DNA of 27,970 nt. It comes from JACVRW01 sp046735115 (lineage in GTDB: Bacteria; Actinomycetota; Thermoleophilia; Solirubrobacterales; Thermoleophilaceae). This document shows positions 26,541 through 27,970 of this stretch, piece by piece. Below the pieces are notes generated by a model. It ran no database searches. It was not told the DNA's origin and saw nothing but the letters and a program-made list of their open reading frames with translations. The position numbers were made by a program, and so were the translations under genes. Location: NCBI GenBank assembly GCA_046735115.1, contig JBKPSR010000128.1, forward strand, positions 1 through 27,970, given 5' to 3'. Positions within the stretch are counted from its first letter, which is position 1; the number at the start of each line of letters is the position of its first letter.

Positions 26541-27970
26541 TCCGTCGATACCTCAATGCGGCCGTGCGTAACGGTCAACGTCACGGTGCCGTTCCGGTCC
26601 GTGCGGTATGTCGTCACGCCCGCGTGCTCCAGGGCCGCCAGGGTCGAGGGCGCCGGGTGGCCGTAGGTGTTGACGCCGACCTCGATCGCCGCGATCTCCG
26701 GCCGCAGGCGGCCGAGCACCTCCGGCAGGCCGGGGTCGGAGCTGCCGTGGTGCGGCACCTTCATCGCCTCGACGTCGGGGAGGTCGAGCGGGAGCAGCGC
26801 CTCGCTCTCGGCGTCGGCGGAGAGGAGCAGGTCGAAGGCGCCGGAGCTCACGATCGCCACGACTGCCCTCGGGTTCGGGTCCTCGGGCGCGGGGCCCGGC
26901 GGCCGCGGGAGGGGTGAGAGCACCCGGATCGTCAGGGCGCCCGCGTGCAGCGTCATCGGCGCCACCACCGGCACGATCCGGATGCCCCGACGGACCGCCT
27001 CGTCGCGGACGGCCTGCAGCCCGGGGTGCGGGTTGCCGTCGCCGCCGTCGAGCAGGAGACCCACCGGATAGCGGGCCAGCACGTCCACCAGCCCGCCGTG
27101 GTGGTCGCGCGAGGCGTGCGTGGCGACGACGATCGCCAGCCGCCTCACCCCCGCCCTTCGCAGCAACCGCGTGACCCCGCCCTCGGGCGGGCCGCCGTCG
27201 AACAGGACAGCGGTGCCGTCGGGATGCTGGATGAGCGTCGCGTCGCCTTGGCCGATGTCGAGGAACCTCACCGTCAGATCGTCGGGAGGCGACGGCGAGC
27301 CCAGTCCGGTCGCCGTGGCGAGACCGAGCACCGCGACCAGCAGCACGACGACTGCGACCCGGAACGAGCGCGGCGCCCGCCGCCACGAAGCCGCCCGCTC
27401 GGCGAAGCCAGTCCTGGGCGGTCGGTCCCGGGACCCGTGCCGCTTCCTCGATGCTCGAAGGAGGGCGAGCGTCATGAACGATGATCCGATGATCACCCCG
27501 TAGGCCGCACACACAGCGGCGGGCGAACGCAGCGGCAGCGTGAGCCGCCCGCCGGGCAGGTCGGCGCATCGTTCGGCGAGCCGCTCCAGGTAGGTGAGCG
27601 GCAGGCGGGCGAGCGGCCCGAGCAGCTCGGCTGCCGTGTCGGCGGCCGGGAGCACAGGTCCGGCCACGCCCAGCGCCGCCTTCACCATCCCGAGCCACAT
27701 CGCCGGCGCGACGGCGGGCAGCGCGAGCAGGTTGGCTACCAGTCCGGCAACGGGCACGGCGCCGAAGTGGAACGCCACGAGCGGAGCGGTTGAAAGCGTT
27801 GCTGCAACGGTGATCGCCACGGCGTCCGCGAGCCCTCGCACCAGCGCGCGTGCGCCGGGGCTCGGCCGCGCTCGCATCAGCTCCTCGCCGGCGTCGGCCA
27901 GCAGCGCGGCCAGTGGCCGGCCGACCGCCAGGATCCCCGCGACCGCGGCGAACGAGAGCTGCCATCCCGG
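26534..27970 (-). CDS. comEC: ComEC/Rec2 DNA-uptake protein, C-terminal part (5' end beyond window)
   Basis: 478 codons from the right edge to a TGA at 26534. The first residues, GWQLSFAAVAGILAV, are the ComEC competence-domain hallmark; several membrane segments follow (to about residue 220 of the visible part). Then comes a metallo-beta-lactamase domain starting LTVRFLDIGQGDATLIQ, with LFDGGPP, THASRDHHGG (usually THxDxDHxGG), PHHGSSDP and a closing beta strand. ComEC forms the membrane channel for single-stranded DNA in natural transformation. The first Asp of the metal motif is Ser here. The DNA-binding OB domain is expected in the missing 5' part. Presence of comEC does not prove competence. 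Confidence 0.94.
   Translation of the reverse strand, partial: PGWQLSFAAVAGILAVGRPLAALLADAGEELMRARPSPGARALVRGLADAVAITVAATLSTAPLVAFHFGAVPVAGLVANLLALPAVAPAMWLGMVKAALGVAGPVLPAADTAAELLGPLARLPLTYLERLAERCADLPGGRLTLPLRSPAAVCAAYGVIIGSSFMTLALLRASRKRHGSRDRPPRTGFAERAASWRRAPRSFRVAVVVLLVAVLGLATATGLGSPSPPDDLTVRFLDIGQGDATLIQHPDGTAVLFDGGPPEGGVTRLLRRAGVRRLAIVVATHASRDHHGGLVDVLARYPVGLLLDGGDGNPHPGLQAVRDEAVRRGIRIVPVVAPMTLHAGALTIRVLSPLPRPPGPAPEDPNPRAVVAIVSSGAFDLLLSADAESEALLPLDLPDVEAMKVPHHGSSDPGLPEVLGRLRPEIAAIEVGVNTYGHPAPSTLAALEHAGVTTYRTDRNGTVTLTVTHGRIEVSTEH

Overview
The window is one continuous piece of very GC-rich chromosome, apparently from an actinobacterial-type organism. The family content and sequence style are most like Thermoleophilia (Solirubrobacterales/Gaiellales); that placement is inferred from gene content, codon use and neighbourhood, not from a marker comparison. 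It holds about 30 protein genes and no rRNA, tRNA, CRISPR array, prophage or insertion sequence that I can recognise. Most genes lie on the minus strand, so the story reads from right to left.

Right part (about 20900-27970): the C-terminal half of comEC runs in from the right edge. It is followed by holA (clamp-loader delta), then the divergent plus-strand pair rpsT and an aldehyde dehydrogenase, then murJ (lipid II flippase) with a ferritin-like gene. An NTF2/SnoaL-like gene on the plus strand faces the murJ-ferritin unit. Middle (about 16000-20900): lepA, a compact damaged alpha/beta hydrolase gene, a gap with decayed-looking sequence, a group-2 sigma-70 factor and a plus-strand MFS transporter. 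Left of that is a tight operon hadA-like/hadB-like/hrcA/dnaJ/prmA, a cyclase-family hydrolase and a sugar-porter MFS protein. Left part (1-9900): yqeY/phoH/ybeY/era/GNAT/hisIE/trpE/trpG/trpD/trpC/moxR/DUF58, with stop and start codons overlapping or almost touching throughout; the DUF58 gene leaves the left edge.

The order comEC-holA-rpsT-lepA-hrcA-dnaJ-prmA-yqeY-phoH-ybeY-era is the ancient housekeeping neighbourhood also known from Firmicutes. Here hemW, grpE/dnaK and rsmE are not in their usual places; other genes sit between, and the block is joined to late histidine and early tryptophan synthesis genes.

The most interesting signals are these. (1) phoH, prmA and the hydrolase appear to start at CTG codons overlapping the upstream stop as CTGA, in the same register as six ATGA/GTGA overlaps elsewhere in the window; ybeY also appears to start at CTG. 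(2) A 128-bp leader between prmA and the cyclase can fold into a long hairpin. (3) Several transcription units have a TANNNT box 7-12 nt before the start codon and no Shine-Dalgarno sequence, as in leaderless transcription. (4) TrpD has Gly instead of Asp in the GTGGD motif. (5) A large inverted repeat spans the comEC stop codon. (6) Small decayed gene remnants flank rpsT and the sigma factor gene.
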